Notes: a model not told the origin generated them from the sequence alone. A stretch of 64,000 nucleotides of DNA from Siphonodentalium dalli (GCA_032622095.1 CP136066.1:149325559-149389558), one strand, 5' to 3'. Counted from the stretch's first letter, positions 47,141-60,015 are shown. Made by a program: numbers and translations.

Positions 47141-47944
47141 GATTCTCCTCGTTATACTCTGGTCGATAAAATGTTTGATCTAGAACAAAATTGGACTAAA
47201 CTGGTTTGTATACCATTTTAAAGAGGAATATATCCTCTATAACATATCCAAAATCCGCTAAAATCCGCTTTGAGCCTTTTTTGTAATTCAAGATGCCTGC
47301 CATTTTCCTATAACTCAGTTTGATTCAATTATAGTGTGAAAATCATGTCATATGTAAACACATGCATAATTTTGTGTGAATCTAAGACATAATGCCACCT
47401 TATTGTGCCATAATTGGAACTCTCATCCAATATGGCGGCCGGAAGAGGAAAATGTTGCGTGTTCTACTAATATCTTTAAGATCAGTTTCTTCTGTTTGGA
47501 ACTGGTTGAGAATTGTGACTTTATTTTGTATTTTGTATTTATTTAAACTGACCACAGGAGAAATGAAATATGCCATTCATGGGGTCACCGCCCTTCCGGT
47601 CACTAAAAAAAATCGATTCTACATAACGCGGTATAATATTTCACAAAAAAATCACCCTTGGGATTCTAGTCATATTTCATCAAGAAATGGAAAGAACTGT
47701 GGATTGCAAGTGATGTATTATATTTCATATGGATATTCCAACTCAATGGTACCAACCTTGTCTTTGGTTCAAAATGGCTGCCAAAATGGCGGCCAAAATA
47801 TGGAAAATGGCAAATATTGTCCCATCGTGCCATGCAACCCCTTACAAGTTGTGGTTGATGCAACAATTTACTATTCTGTCTTATATACATTGAATAGTTG
47901 AACACTAATATTGCTGATGCACCTCGGTTAACTGTTACTATTTT
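47141..47944. other. No gene assigned; 169-codon open frame of doubtful reality
   Basis: A plus-strand open frame covers 47392-47901 but includes AAAATGGCGGCCAAAATATG-type repeat words common in non-coding metazoan repeats. It has no domain, so I do not call a gene. Confidence 0.4.
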
Positions 47945-47948
47945 AAAC

Positions 47949-48141
47949 ACTGAAATTACCAGAATTATTAGAATTATTCTGTCACAAACTTGATATCAAA
48001 ATCGGCAAAAATTCAGGTTTGAACCATTTTAAAAGTAAAATGGAACTATCTTTGGTATCAAAGATGATTATTGTTTTAATGTGTTAAATGTGTCACACTG
48101 AGGTGGTTTAGACAAAATTATTCAAGATGGCTGGAAAAATG
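47949..48141 (+). repeat. Left arm of an inverted duplication (partner at 52608-53392)
   Basis: About 190 bp is the reverse complement of 52608-52655 plus 53236-53392. Shared words include CACTGAAATTACCAGAATTA, GAACTATCTTTGGTATCAAA and the TTAAATG-GT-ACACT junction. The partner is interrupted by a TTAA element. Confidence 0.75.
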
Positions 48142-48149
48142 TGGTCATG

Positions 48150-48793
48150 GGTGGGATGTACATGTGTACATTGAGGGAGGGGTTGTATTGTCATGGTGGG
48201 TGTATATTTATGTGTTGGCTGTATGGTTATGGATGAGGTGTATGGATACACAGGGAGTGGTTGTATGTTTGTGGGTAATGTGTACATGGAATGACGGTAC
48301 GGTCATTGTTGAAAAGTATATGCATACATGTAGTGCAGTTTGATTGTCATTGGCGGGCCTATGTATCAGTGAGTGGCTGATTTGCCATGGTTGAGCTGTA
48401 TATGCCAGGCTGAAGTGTAAGAATGGCCGCGTGTGCGGGGTATTGGTATATCTAGAAGGGATGTACGGCCATTTATTAGGTATATATATACACCATGAGT
48501 GACTATATGGTCATGGGTGAGGTGTATATGTATATCGTGAGTGGCTATATGGCCGTGGTGTGGCCAATATGTATACAGGATGCCATATGACAAAAATTAA
48601 TGGTGAGGTGAATTGGTAAACCAGGAGTGACTATGATCACGAATGTGATTTATGTGTATACGGCGAATGGCTGAATTGTCATGGGTGAGTGTATATGTAA
48701 GTCTGGAGTGTATGGATGACCGTGTGTGCGTTGCGGGACATTGACATATCTAGAAGGGTTGTCAGGCCACTTGTGAGGTCTATATGGTTAATA
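48150..48793. repeat. Degenerate minisatellite, left part
   Basis: Imperfect 50-60 bp repeats of GTGAGTGGCTATATGGTCAT and GGTGAGGTGTATATGTATA. The same array resumes at 51580 after the Helitron-like insertion. Confidence 0.7.
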
Positions 48794-48989
48794 TCTATAT
48801 CTATATTTGCGAATGTCTGTCTGTCTGTCTGTGTTCTATAGAAATTCACAGGGGACCATCTAGATGATGCCAAAGGGGTCTACTAGGAGTAGCTATTTAC
48901 GAGAAAGATAATGGTCGGGGTTAGAATTTTCTAAAGTGACGCCGTTGTTGTCAGGGGCAGAAAAGGGGGAGGGGCAGAAAAAACATTTG

Positions 48990-50130
48990 TCGCCGATTGC
49001 CACCAAACTTATATATAATCATCCCCATAATATGAAGAATCTAATGGCGTGGTTTAAATATGGCAAAAGTCGCGCCGTTCGCGTCAGGGGTGCCCGGAAG
49101 GGGGGGGGGGGCAGATATGTTTTTTGATCACCGATTGCCACGAAACTTACATATAATCATCCCCATGATATGAAGAATCCAACGGTGTGGTTTAAATATG
49201 TCAAAAGTGGCGTCGTTTGAATCAGGGATGAACGGAAGGGGAGAGGGTTACCAAAATTGATAAAACTAATTTTAGCGCCGATTTCCACCAAATTGATATA
49301 TATTCTTCTTCATGATACAAGGAATCTAATTGTGCGATTTAACAACGCCAGTTTGTTGTTTTGGGATGAGAGATTGGGAGGGGGTGGGCACTAAATTTGA
49401 TAATAAGTCGCCGATTGCCACCACACTTATACAAAATCGTCCCCATGGTATAAGGAGTCTAATGATGTGGCTTTTATCTGTCAAATGTGGCCTCATTCGA
49501 GTCAGGGTTGCATTGAAAGGGACAGGGGCACCAAAATTGATGCACAATGTTTTTAGCGCCAATTTCCACCAAATTGATACACGTTCTTATCCATGATACG
49601 AGGAATCTAATCGTGATTTAAAGACGCCATAGTGGTGCTGTTTGGGTGACAGATTGAGAGGGGAGGGATTGGCACCAAATTTGATAAAAAAAAAAATTTA
49701 GTCGCCGATTATCACCAAACTTATAAACAATCATCTCCATGATATCAGGAGTGTAATCGTGTGGTTTAAGGATGTCACAAGTGGGGCCATTCGAGTCAGT
49801 GGTGTATAGAGATGAGAGGGACACAACAAATTATATCTATATGTTTAGTGCCGATTTCCACCCAGATTGATACATATTCTTCTCCGTGATACGAGGAATT
49901 TTATCGTGTGGTTTAGATACACCAAATTGGTGCCCTATGGACGAGAGATATGGGGACCTTAAATTTGATACGAATTTGTATACTCGCCAATTTTCACCAA
50001 TTTCATATATATGCATCTCTAATCTCTAATGAGTCTTAGTGTGTGCAGCTTGAGTCCGAAATAGGGACGGGAGGGTCACCAAAACTGATACAAAATATCT
50101 TAGTACAAATTACCGTCAAATTCAGACACG
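48990..50130. repeat. Helitron core array, about 145 bp units in alternating types
   Basis: GCCGATTGCCACCAAACTTA-type and GCCGATTTCCACCAAATTGA-type units alternate from 49128 on (anchors near 48991, 49128, 49274, 49408, 49555, 49702, 49848, 49985). This forms a dimeric higher-order period of about 290 bp. Confidence 0.75.
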
Positions 50131-50858
50131 TTCTTCTCAAATGATATGTCTGTCTTTTTGTCTGTCTGTGTGCGTTCTATATATAACTTCACGCGGTACA
50201 ATCGAGATGGCACCAAGGCGTTCTAAGAGGGGTAACTTTTTACAAGGAAGATAATGGTGCGGATTAAAATGTTCTAAAATGACGCTGTTGGTGGGAGAGG
50301 AAATTAAAAAAATATGGTGAAATAGTTTTGTCGCTGATTTCCACCAAACGAATACATAATCACATCGCAATATGGCATTGGTCGAGTCAGCGTTGCATCA
50401 ACAATTGATTTTATAAACCAAATTCCACCAAATTCATACACGTTTTTCTCTAATGATATACCATGAATTAAATCACATTTGGTGTCGTTTGCGTCACGGA
50501 TGGCGAGCGGATATGCACTATAATTGATAAGATTGCAATTCGCCGATATCCACATATAAGTTATATACAGTCACCAGGCCATCTCCATATCATTTTAAGT
50601 AGTTGGGCGTTCACATTTCACAATCCCGACATATGGTGACCCACATAAGTCACTTGAACAATTATATCTTCTTATATAACAGTCATATTTATATGGGAAT
50701 GGAAATCAAGGCATTCACACAATGAGCTAGCAAAAAGAGATAACTAGAAGAAGCATTAAACGTATATTTATCATTCTATTGAAGAGATACATATATTCGT
50801 GCAAACTGAGAAACCTCCAACCGTCAGAGGATTGGATATATATAATAACAAAATTTAG

Positions 50859-51155
50859 TCTGTTCCATTCCATACAGTTTCCACAAAAAGTTACAATTTG
50901 TCAAGAGATATGGAAGGCCTGTTCAAAAATAGTGGTCACAGTGTGCAGTCAAATATAGTTTCTTCTGATATACAAGAAAATGCAGTTAGTAGCACAAGAC
51001 TTTTCAGGATCCTACCAATACTGACATCTGACAAGGGTTTTAGAACAGACTCATCGACTGACATAAACAACTCAAAATCTCGCTCTGTGCCTGGCAGCAA
51101 CATTTCGTTTAAACTAAGAATATTTAGCCAATATATAGCACCATGGACAGAGTAG
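50859..51155 (+). other. Protein-like open frame inside the Helitron-like element
   Basis: Open from after a TAG at 50856 to TAG at 51153-51155, about 98 codons. The polar composition (DMEGLFKNSGHS, RILPILTSDKGF, SRSVPGSNISFKLRIFSQYI) looks more protein-like than the neighbouring frames. AATAAATAAATA, a possible polyadenylation signal, follows near 51348. I recognise no family. It could be a captured host gene fragment or chance. Confidence 0.25.
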
Positions 51156-51579
51156 CACCTGGAAATTTCTTTGAAACATCTGTATCTTCATGGAGATATG
51201 ATAGCCAGGTGTCCTCGAGATCTTAGTCCAACCCACTAGATTGCTTGATACATCTCAATATGTAAAACCCAATTATAATCTTTTATCGAACCGATGTGTT
51301 TATGATGTTCATGTATCATATTATAACGTCTAATGTATACGCAGTTGTAAATAAATAAATACTTCATTATTGGTGGAACGGATTAATCGTGATAAACAGA
51401 ATGACAATTGTCAAGGTGAGCCACTGCTTATATTCCATGACTGTAATAATCATGTTTTGTGATGCTATTTGAATATACAATTTATGAGAAAACATAACAC
51501 TTTAAGCAAGAGCATTCTATATTCCCAACAAATATCCACAGCATACATTAACCTGGGCAACGCCGGGTAACCCTGCTAG

Positions 51580-52160
51580 TAATACATATACCTGGAGTGA
51601 CTATATGGATATGGGTTGGTTCTATATGTATATCGTGAGTGGCTATATAATGTCGCAAATAGATATAGAGTGAGTGACTGTATGACCAATGTTGATGCAA
51701 ATAGGTATGCAAGAAGTGATGTATGATCATGAATTTAGCTAATACACACACCAGGTGTGACTATATGGTCATAGGTGGGGTGTGTATGTATATCTTGAGT
51801 GGCTGTAGGTTCATGCATGTGGCATATATATATACATTGAGTGCCTGTATGGCCAATGGTGAGGCGAATAGTTGTATAGCAGGTTACTGCATGTTCGTGA
51901 ATGTATTTCATAAGTATACAGGTCGTGACTATATGGTTACGGTTGAGGTGTAGGAGTATACCCGGCATGCATTCATGGTCACTCACAAGGCTGCATGATC
52001 ATGTGTTGTGTGTATGGGAAAACCCAAGTGTGGCTGTATGATAATGGGTGAGGTGTATGTGTATAGAGCGAGTGGCACGTGGTCATGTATGTGGTGTTCA
52101 TGTATATGTGATGTGACTGTATGGTCATATGTAGGGTTTACTGGTGTACCTTTAGGTGAC
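51580..52160. repeat. Degenerate minisatellite, right part
   Basis: Continuation of the 48150-48793 array (GTGACTATATGGTCATAGGT, GGGGTGTGTATGTATATCTT) immediately after the CTAG end. Confidence 0.7.
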
Positions 52161-52607
52161 TATCGCTTTCCACAATATTAAAAGATATGCTAATCGATAG
52201 AGTGGTAATGTCAGAGTGTTCTCCGCCTTAAGGGCGTTTTATATGCAATATGAATGAAACGATGTTCTTGAAAATAGATTATAAGTTAATCAATGTTGGT
52301 ACTACTGGCTCAGAGTAGCCACATAATATGATCCCTCTCAGTTCCGTTTCAACGCTCTGCCCATTTCCGTTCAAAAACTTGGACAGAATCTCAAAAGAAG
52401 TTTTAACAAAATCCATACTGCATCCCTTAAAATAAATTTGTCATGCCTCATAGGGTACTGGGACAACCAGAATATAACATTTTCTTGGCAGATGGTTAAG
52501 CAACATGTTTAATAACAAGTGGGTCACAATTTTCTACCTTTTCGGAACATCAGAGAATAATGTTCGGAATATATTTGACAAATCAACTGTTTTCCAAATT
52601 TGTTTGT
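52161..52607. other. No gene seen
   Basis: Nothing recognised. Confidence 0.4.
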
Positions 52608-53392
52608 CATTTTGCAAGCCATCTTGTCGAAAAAACCATAGTGTAACCCATTTAAAGGGGTACTGTACGCCATTTTCAATAAATTTCCTGTAATAACACC
52701 GATATAAGATCGATAATATATAGAAACATAAGTAATTTGAGTCGAAGAAGTATTCTGTAAACGCTCAGGTTAAAAGGCTATCTTAAAATTTTATAATTTA
52801 AAAGTTAATAATTTGATATAAATTGAATTTATGGCTGCAGCCATAAAATGGCGGAAATTAAAATACGAATTTCCGTGTATAATACGTAATCGAATTACTT
52901 GAGGAATACTGGATTAGTTAACCACGATTGTTTAAAACATTATGATGATACGGGGAGAAAACCCAAGCCACTCACTGACCAGTGACGATACAATAACTTA
53001 CATGAGTATATGGGACTAGTATGCATATAATATAACTTTTATTTGATACATTTGGTTGAAAACTGTATAAAACTTACTCGTCAACGACAATTTGTATTTT
53101 TGCATTCCGGTAAATTTGCCATCCGGAACACTACTTCGTACTCAACAGACTTTCAAATAATGGAAACCTTGTTACCTTATTCTCCGACTCGGAGACAATA
53201 GCAACCAACAACAACAATGTGAGTACAGTATCCCTTTAAGACAGATCAAAATAATAAGCACCTTTGATACCAAAGATAGTTCTATTTTATCTGAAAAAAA
53301 TGGTCCAAAACTTAAAAGTGAAGTTTCGCTGATTTTTATGCCAAGTTTGTGATAGAAAAATCCCATAATTCTGGTAATTTCAGTGGTTAAAA
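52608..53392 (-). repeat. Right arm of the inverted duplication, split by a TTAA element
   Basis: Reverse complement of 47949-48141 once 52656-53235 and one TTAA are removed. Confidence 0.75.
52656..53235. mobile_element. TTAA-flanked MITE-like element (580 bp)
   Basis: TTAA lies at 52652-52655 and 53236-53239. The ends are AGGGGTACTGTA and, reversed, AGGGATACTGTACTC. The uninterrupted paralogue at about 48.09 kb has a single TTAA at the equivalent position, supporting insertion with TTAA duplication. The centre contains ATGGCTGCAGCCATAAAATG and has no transposase. Confidence 0.85.
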
Positions 53393-53399
53393 TAGAACC

Positions 53400-54110
53400 G
53401 AAACATTTAATTTGTGCTGAAAAATCGATTTTTTTTCACAGAAATCTTTTTTTTCCAATAATTATCATTCAAACTGATATTGCAATAATGTCGACATATT
53501 TAATCCACGTAGTGTAGTAGTTATCTAATAAGCATATGTAGAAAGAAGCTAACAGAAATTGTGAACTGCTGATGATGTACTGGATTTTAGCTACACCTCC
53601 CCAAACACGTTTTTGTTAGAAATATTACGTATTTTTATAACGATTTTACAACATTTTATAATTGATCTTAATGGAACCCAATAAGAATAGTATAAGGTTG
53701 GCCAGAGATACCGCGTAATTTATTACATATGTGTTCAGCCTTCGAGACCACCAGTTACACCAACAACATATTTTATTGATCACAGTTATTCTGCATGCAT
53801 TAACGTCGATTTGGTAGTAAGAAAATGTTTGTTATAAACAACACGTGCCAAACTATATACTGCACAGAAGTTATCTGGAAATCACACGAATGAAGAATCT
53901 CACAGAAATTTTGAACGGTTTGCGAGATATTGGATTTTAGCTACTGCTCCCCCGAACACGTTTTGATCGAAAACAATACATATTTATGAGAACGACAGCA
54001 CACACTTTTTTAATTATTCTAATGGGACCAAATTATGATTCATGTGACGAAAACCGGATCCGTATACACCGCAAGGGTGGCTAAATATGACATAAGGCTT
54101 CCAAATCCCC
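53400..54110 (+). repeat. Two tandem copies of a repeat, inverse copy at 57640-57995
   Basis: AGAAATT(G/T)TGAAC, ATTGGATTTTAGCTAC and CCCC-AACACGTTTT occur near 53555-53615 and again near 53905-53960. Upstream sequence (AAAAATCGATTTTTTTTCACAG) matches, reversed, 57960-57995. Confidence 0.7.
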
Positions 54111-54880
54111 AGTTCCAACAGCATATTTTATTTATAACATGCATGTCCTTTTATATGAAAGGTGGATTATCACTTTCACGACATGATTTATATAGTTTCA
54201 TGGGTATGAAATAATAAATATGACTCGAAGACCCCTGTCCGGAAACGCGTCTATCAATTGGTATTTAATTTATTGCGATTTTTTTCTCATATAAAATAAC
54301 TCTGTGTCGTTCAATAAAGGTCCCTGATATTCACGACCGTCTTTTGTGTTTGTGTTCATTGGATATTTTAAGTATAGAGAATAAGCGTATGCCACATTCG
54401 AGCGCTTGATTCGCACTTAATATTACAATACATACAATGAATTGGATCAACTTTGTGCCTCGCATTCGTTCGGATTATCACACTGGTGGCCTATGTCTAA
54501 AGTTATATTGTTAGAACAAAGAAGTGTCCCATTAATTGAATAAAATAATATCGAAATAAAATCAATATTAATTGATAGAATCGTTTCCGGGAAGGGATGT
54601 TCAACTCATACGTATTATTTTATGCCCAGGAAACTATCTAAAAAAATATTTAAAGAGATAACCCATCTTTATTATATAGCGTCTTTGTAGAACTGAAGTA
54701 TTTGTTATACAAGACACATAGACTAACATACAGAACAAAATCATTGTTGGTACCATAATGATTGTTAGTGTCCCTCTAAATCGACTAAAATATAGAACAA
54801 ATGGATATTGGGTTTTATATCTCATAAACTATAGTTTAATCGTGGTGGCAATCGTTAGCTCAAACATGTTCTATGTCTTG
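54111..54880. other. No gene seen
   Basis: Nothing recognised. Confidence 0.4.
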
Positions 54881-54889
54881 AGGTCCCCT

Positions 54890-57390
54890 ACACTATTAGA
54901 AGTATTGCACACACAACGAACTGACACGATAATATCAATATTAACCGAATGTGTGGACAAAGAATAGCTTTTAAGGAAATACACATTGTGTATGGATCGG
55001 TTGGTTCCCGAGATAATGTGACACCATCACGAAACGTCGATGCATGGCAAATACGAAATGCGATTTTTATATTTTTCGAAAACACTTGAAATCTTTTAAC
55101 ACAATACGAACTGAATCTATATGTTCTCTTGAAGTGTTGAAGTTGAAGACATCCCGGACTGAAATGATTGCTCTCAACATTGAATGAAGATGTGGGTAAA
55201 GCTAGGGTAGTAGTATCAGGTTCCCGAAAGCATTTGGCACCATCCAAAAAGCGAATGGCAAATGACATGCAAAGGCGAATAGTTTTTGTTTTGTGGGACC
55301 TCTTAACCCATTTAAACTATTGAACACACCATGCACCGAAGTTGCATGCTCTTAATATTAACGGACAAGGTGAAAGAAAGGTAGTGCTATCAGGGAATAT
55401 ACAATTTATATGTGTAGTTTGGTTCCAGAAATCCCAGGGTACTTTATAAAAAGGCGGCTGACAAATACGAAAGTTGAATTTTCTTTGCTTTGAGGCTGCC
55501 TACCTCATTCAAAGTCTTAAACACACATCGAATTGACAGGATATGCTCCCAATATTAACTCAAACATATGGTAGTTATATCAGGTAATACACATCGTTAA
55601 TGGGTGTGTTGGTTCCCGAATGTTTGGGACCCTTTACAAAAAGTGGCTTGCAAACGAGAAAGGCGAATTCTCACTGTTTTGGGGACCCCTTAACTCATTT
55701 CAACTCACGAACAAACCATGAGCGGAAGTTATATTATCGCAAAATTAGCTGAGTGTGTGAATGATATGTAATGCTATCAGGGAAATTATCAAATACTATG
55801 AGTATTTTTGGTCCCCCCCCCCAAAAAAAAAACCTGGGGCACTTTACAAAAAGCGTCTGGCAAATATGAAATGCGAATGTTCTGCAATGATATGCTCTCA
55901 ATTTTAACTGAGTGCGCGGACAAATGGTGGTATTAGGAAATACACATATGTTATGGACAATATGGTTCCCGAATCATATGGAGACTAACAATAAGCGGCT
56001 GGCAAAACTAAAAAGGTTACTGTTAACTGTATGTCCTAGGAGGACCTCAATTCCCATTTGAAGTCTTGAACACACCACTAGCTGAAGGGATATGATATCA
56101 ATATCACCAGAGATTGTGGACGAATGACTGTTCTATCAGAACAGTTGCTATGCTTAATATGTTGGTTCACGAAAGCATGTGACACCTTATAATAAGTATA
56201 TGGCAAACGATACAGGCGACGGCTCTTGACTGTTTTGATGGACCATTCACGACATGTTAGCTATTGAACCTATTATATCAAGACATTCACAATTGGTATA
56301 GATGGGTCAGTACCCGACTGCCAGAGACACTTTACAAAAAGCGGCTGGCAAATAAAAAATACGATTTTTCACTGTTTTAGGACCCCTACCCAATTTGAAG
56401 ATAGAACGCACCACGAGAGATACCATCGCAACATTAACTGGAGTGGACATTGGGTAGTTGTGTAAGGAAGTAGACAATTTATATAGATGGATTGGGTCCA
56501 TAAAGCATGAGCACTTTACGAAAAGTGGGTGGCAAATAAGAAAGGCAAAATTTATGTTTTGAGGACCCCTACCCTATTTGAAGACTTGGAGACACCACAT
56601 GCTGAAATGATATGTTCTCAATATTAACTTAAGCTGTGACCAAAGGTTAGATTGTATAAACACCATGGATGTGTTGGTTCCAGAAAGCCTGCACAATGTG
56701 GCATTTCACAACAAGCGGCTGGCAAATAATAAAGGCTTACTTTGATGTACCCTTTACCCAATGTCTTGAACACATCACACACTGAATGGATTATGTTCTC
56801 AATATTATCAGAGGTTGTGGCCGCATTGCTATTCTGTCGGGCACTATACGATATTTAAAGTTGCATGTGTTGTTTTCCGACAGCCTGGAACCCTTTACAA
56901 AAAGAGGCTGACATATAACAAAGAACGTAATTTTAACTATTTGTGTGACCACCTACGCTATTTGAATTCATGAAAACACCATGAACTGAAGGGATATTCT
57001 CTCGGTTTTAACTGAGGGTGTGACAGATGGGTTTGGATGGGTTTGTTCCTGATTAATGGGCGTCTGGGACACTATACAATAATCGGTTGGCAAATACGAG
57101 AGGCGAATTGTCAATCTTTTGTTTTTTGGGACCCCTACCTTAATTGAAGTCTTGAACATACCGCGAACTAAAATGATATGATATACATTTTCACAGAGGG
57201 TGTGGAGAAAAGGGTATTCGATAAGGATATATACAATTACTGTGGATGGTCTCATTTCCGAAAGCCTGAGACACCTTACGAAGAGAGAACGGCAATTCAG
57301 AAGGACCATTTTTCGATTGTTTGGGGACCATGGGCTACCCTATTTTAAGTCTTGAACACTCAACGAACTGAATATGTGACAACTTTCTTT
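54890..57390. repeat. Degenerate satellite, about 190 bp period, roughly 13 units
   Basis: The order GAACACACCA(Y)GAACTGAA, GATATGYTCTCAATATTAAC, GTGTTGGTTCCCGAAAGCCT, CTTTACAAAAAGCGGCTGGC and TTTTGGGGACCCCTACCY recurs roughly every 190 bp. Anchors lie near 55330, 55520, 55710, 55880, 56070, 56590, 56770, 56975, 57160 and 57355. Units are strongly diverged, so the array is old. Scattered open frames are not genes. Confidence 0.8.
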
Positions 57391-57639
57391 GAGCTACACG
57401 TCACACTATTTTGCTTTTGATTTAGATAATACCGGTATATACAACTGAGAGAACCACCACCATGGTGAGACTATAATGTGGATTCATTTGAACATAATAT
57501 TTATTTTCCATATTTCTTATTTATCTATATGAATACATTGTGTGTCATATGTTGTTTATAACAAATATTTCAGTCCTACAAAGTCGACGTCGATTAATGT
57601 TTTTATAGCTGTTATAAAAAAAATGTGTGTTTTGTTGTG

Positions 57640-57995
57640 GTTGTTGTTTTATCTGGGGGTCTGGAAGCACGTCTTTAATTACGTTTAATTACCACCGGCC
57701 CAATTTTCAACAAATTGGTCACATTATGATCAATTGGGAATTATTTGTAAAGTTGTTATCAAAAGTATACAATTTTTTTTTACCAAAAACGTGTTGGGGA
57801 GGGGGTAGCTAAAATCCAGCATCTCGCAAACCGTTCAAAATTTCTGTTAACTTCTTTCTACATATGCTTGTCATATAACTGATACACCATATGGATGAAC
57901 TATTTCGGCAATATTCCAATAACCATCTTAATAATAATGTTTGAACAACAAATAATTCTGTGAAAAAGCGATGTTTCAACACAAAAATTAAATAA
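57640..57995 (-). repeat. Inverse copy of the 53.4-54.1 kb repeat
   Basis: Reverse complement shows AGCATATGTAGAAAGAAG, AACAGAAATTTTGAACGG, TGGATTTTAGCTACC and CCCAACACGTTTTTG. With 53.4-54.1 kb it brackets the 190 bp satellite as inverted flanks. Confidence 0.7.
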
Positions 57996-59215
57996 ATTTC
58001 TCGGCTCTATGTGGCAGGGAAATTCAAACTAACCAACACCTTGTTCATACAACGTATAGGTATGATATGATGTAGCAATTGTAACACCAACAATGTTGGC
58101 AAATAAGTTAGGACTTAGCCACAGAGCTCGCTTTACCAAAATCGTTAATTTCTGGAAAAAGTCACTAGTTGGTATCGTTCATCGTCCATTTGACAATAGC
58201 CACCACCGATTATGTTATTTTTTCACAATCATTTTCTTGAACACTATATATTTCTTCTTCAAAAGACTGTTGGTTTCAACTAGTTCGACCGTGGGTTGTG
58301 TGGTATCCCGAAAACTCGAGCTCTTTTTCGATTTGGCGCTGCACTAATAACCATGGCATTTAAATTGCTTCTGTTTCGCCTGCTGTTAGCGATTTCTTTC
58401 CAAAAGTCCGGAAAATGTTATCTGCACCCTCCCCCGCTGTAACGGAATTGTTCAAATTCGATACAGCTCGTGCACACATTGCAACTTTTGGAAATCTCCC
58501 CCACTTCCATTCGTTCGCCCTCTTGTGTCAGAAAATACGACCGAAAGATAATTGATGGTCTTTTTCATTGCATTTTTTCCGCACGCGAACACTCCTTGAT
58601 TTTGTGTTATAAAAGAACAAGTAGTCGGTAAATATTGAAACTGGAGTCCCCTTCTCTTTGCTATTGCTTTATTTTTGTCCCGTTTATAAGCCTGGACATC
58701 TATATTCAGAACGACCCATCCACCTGATCACTATAGTACACTTAGAGTATAATAAAGGAATCAAAGAACATATGTGTATCTTATAAATAGGGGCGTGGCT
58801 ACAGGGTTTCAGCGTTTGTGTGATGGTGTACACATTGGAATTTCATACACACCCCTTGAACCAGACCGACATTGCTAAGTCCATGAAATACCATTTGCTC
58901 TCACGAGTTGAAATTGTCCAACTGGTAGAGCTGCTTTATCATACCTAACACACCTTAAGTTTAGAAATGTCATTTGAAAAAAAATCACACCAAATTCGTG
59001 TTGTATAGAATCTCACTATCAGAAACAAGTTCAACCTATGTTTGGTCTGTGTCGAAAATGTTTGCCAAATTTAGAGGTGGTGAGGCACCACATCCGTCAC
59101 CAAATCCCTCTGATATAAATGTGTGCGTGCTGCGCATTAAATAAAAGTTTCAATGACACTGTAGCTCAACTTGGGAAGGAGTTTATTTTTGCTGAGCAAC
59201 GAAAAGGATGATAAC
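57996..59215. other. No gene seen
   Basis: Unique-looking sequence; the open frame 58093-58347 has no recognisable domain. Confidence 0.4.
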
Positions 59216-60015
59216 GAAGAAGGAAGACCAAAACGTTACAGTAAAGGTCTTGTATTGTGGAGATGAAATTATTTTCATTAGAAACATTTCACCAATTAAT
59301 GTGAGCTGCAGGGTGTGTGGATGGATTCGAATTTGAAATCCAAGATGCTGCTGGTCAATATTAAGTTTGGTGACAATATGATGAGGAGCGTGGCCTGTAG
59401 GGTGTGCCGAAGAATTTAGTCGACAAAGATGAAATCAAAGATGGCCGCTGGAAGCCATATTTTTTTAAAGAATTTCTGGAATAATCAATGGCTCCCATCT
59501 GGAGGTCACCCCGAAACCCGAATGAGTTTGCCAGCCACGTTTTTCTACAAATATCGAACAAAAATGAAAGCCAAAAAGTTACAGTAAAGGTCTTGTATTG
59601 TGCAGATGAAATTATTTTCATTTGAAATATTTTACCAACTAATGTGAGCTGCAGGGTGTGTGATTGGATTCAAATTTGGTTCCCATCTAGAAGTCACCAT
59701 GAAGATACATATAAAGTGTGGTGATGATCCGATGTGGTTTGTAGGGTGTGCCAAATGATTTAGTCATGCAAGGAGTAAAAGCCAAGGTGGCTGCCGGCGG
59801 CCATGTTTTTCATCGAAATTTTTTTTTAATCGATGGCTCCCATCTAGAGGTGATCCTAATCATGCCTGCAGATTTACAAAGCAATTCTCCAACAAATGCG
59901 GGCTGCGAGCTGAGCCGATGGATTCAAATTCGAAATCCATGATGGCTGCTAGGTGGCCATGTTTTTTAACGAATTTCGGGGGGGGGGGGATTGATGGCTC
60001 CCATCTATAGGTCCA
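59216..60015. repeat. Tandem repeat, about 344 bp period
   Basis: GTTACAGTAAAGGTCTTGTA starts near 59236 and 59579. AATGTGAGCTGCAGGGTGTG, GATGGCYGCTGG and GGCTCCCATCTRGAGGTCA recur through the block, with further partial units to about 60010. A G-run lies near 59978. Confidence 0.8.

Larger units (their letters stand above)
48794..51579 (+). mobile_element. Helitron-like element, family 3 (2.8 kb), inserted in a minisatellite
   Basis: It starts TCTATATCTATATTTGCG after A at 48793. It ends CCTGGGCAACGCCGGG then TAACCCTGCTAG at 51579, followed by T. This gives 5' TC, a 3' hairpin, CTAG and insertion between A and T, all Helitron hallmarks. The interior contains a CTGT-rich head, a tandem core (48990-50130), a second head-like segment (50140-50560) and about 1 kb of non-repetitive sequence. 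No Rep/helicase is encoded, so it is non-autonomous. Minisatellite of the same type lies on both sides. Confidence 0.75.

Noticed and set aside
47392-47901. 169-codon open frame, among the longest in the window
   Set aside because: It contains ATGGCGGCC-type repeat words, has no domain and no splice or UTR context, and composition is not protein-like after residue 60.
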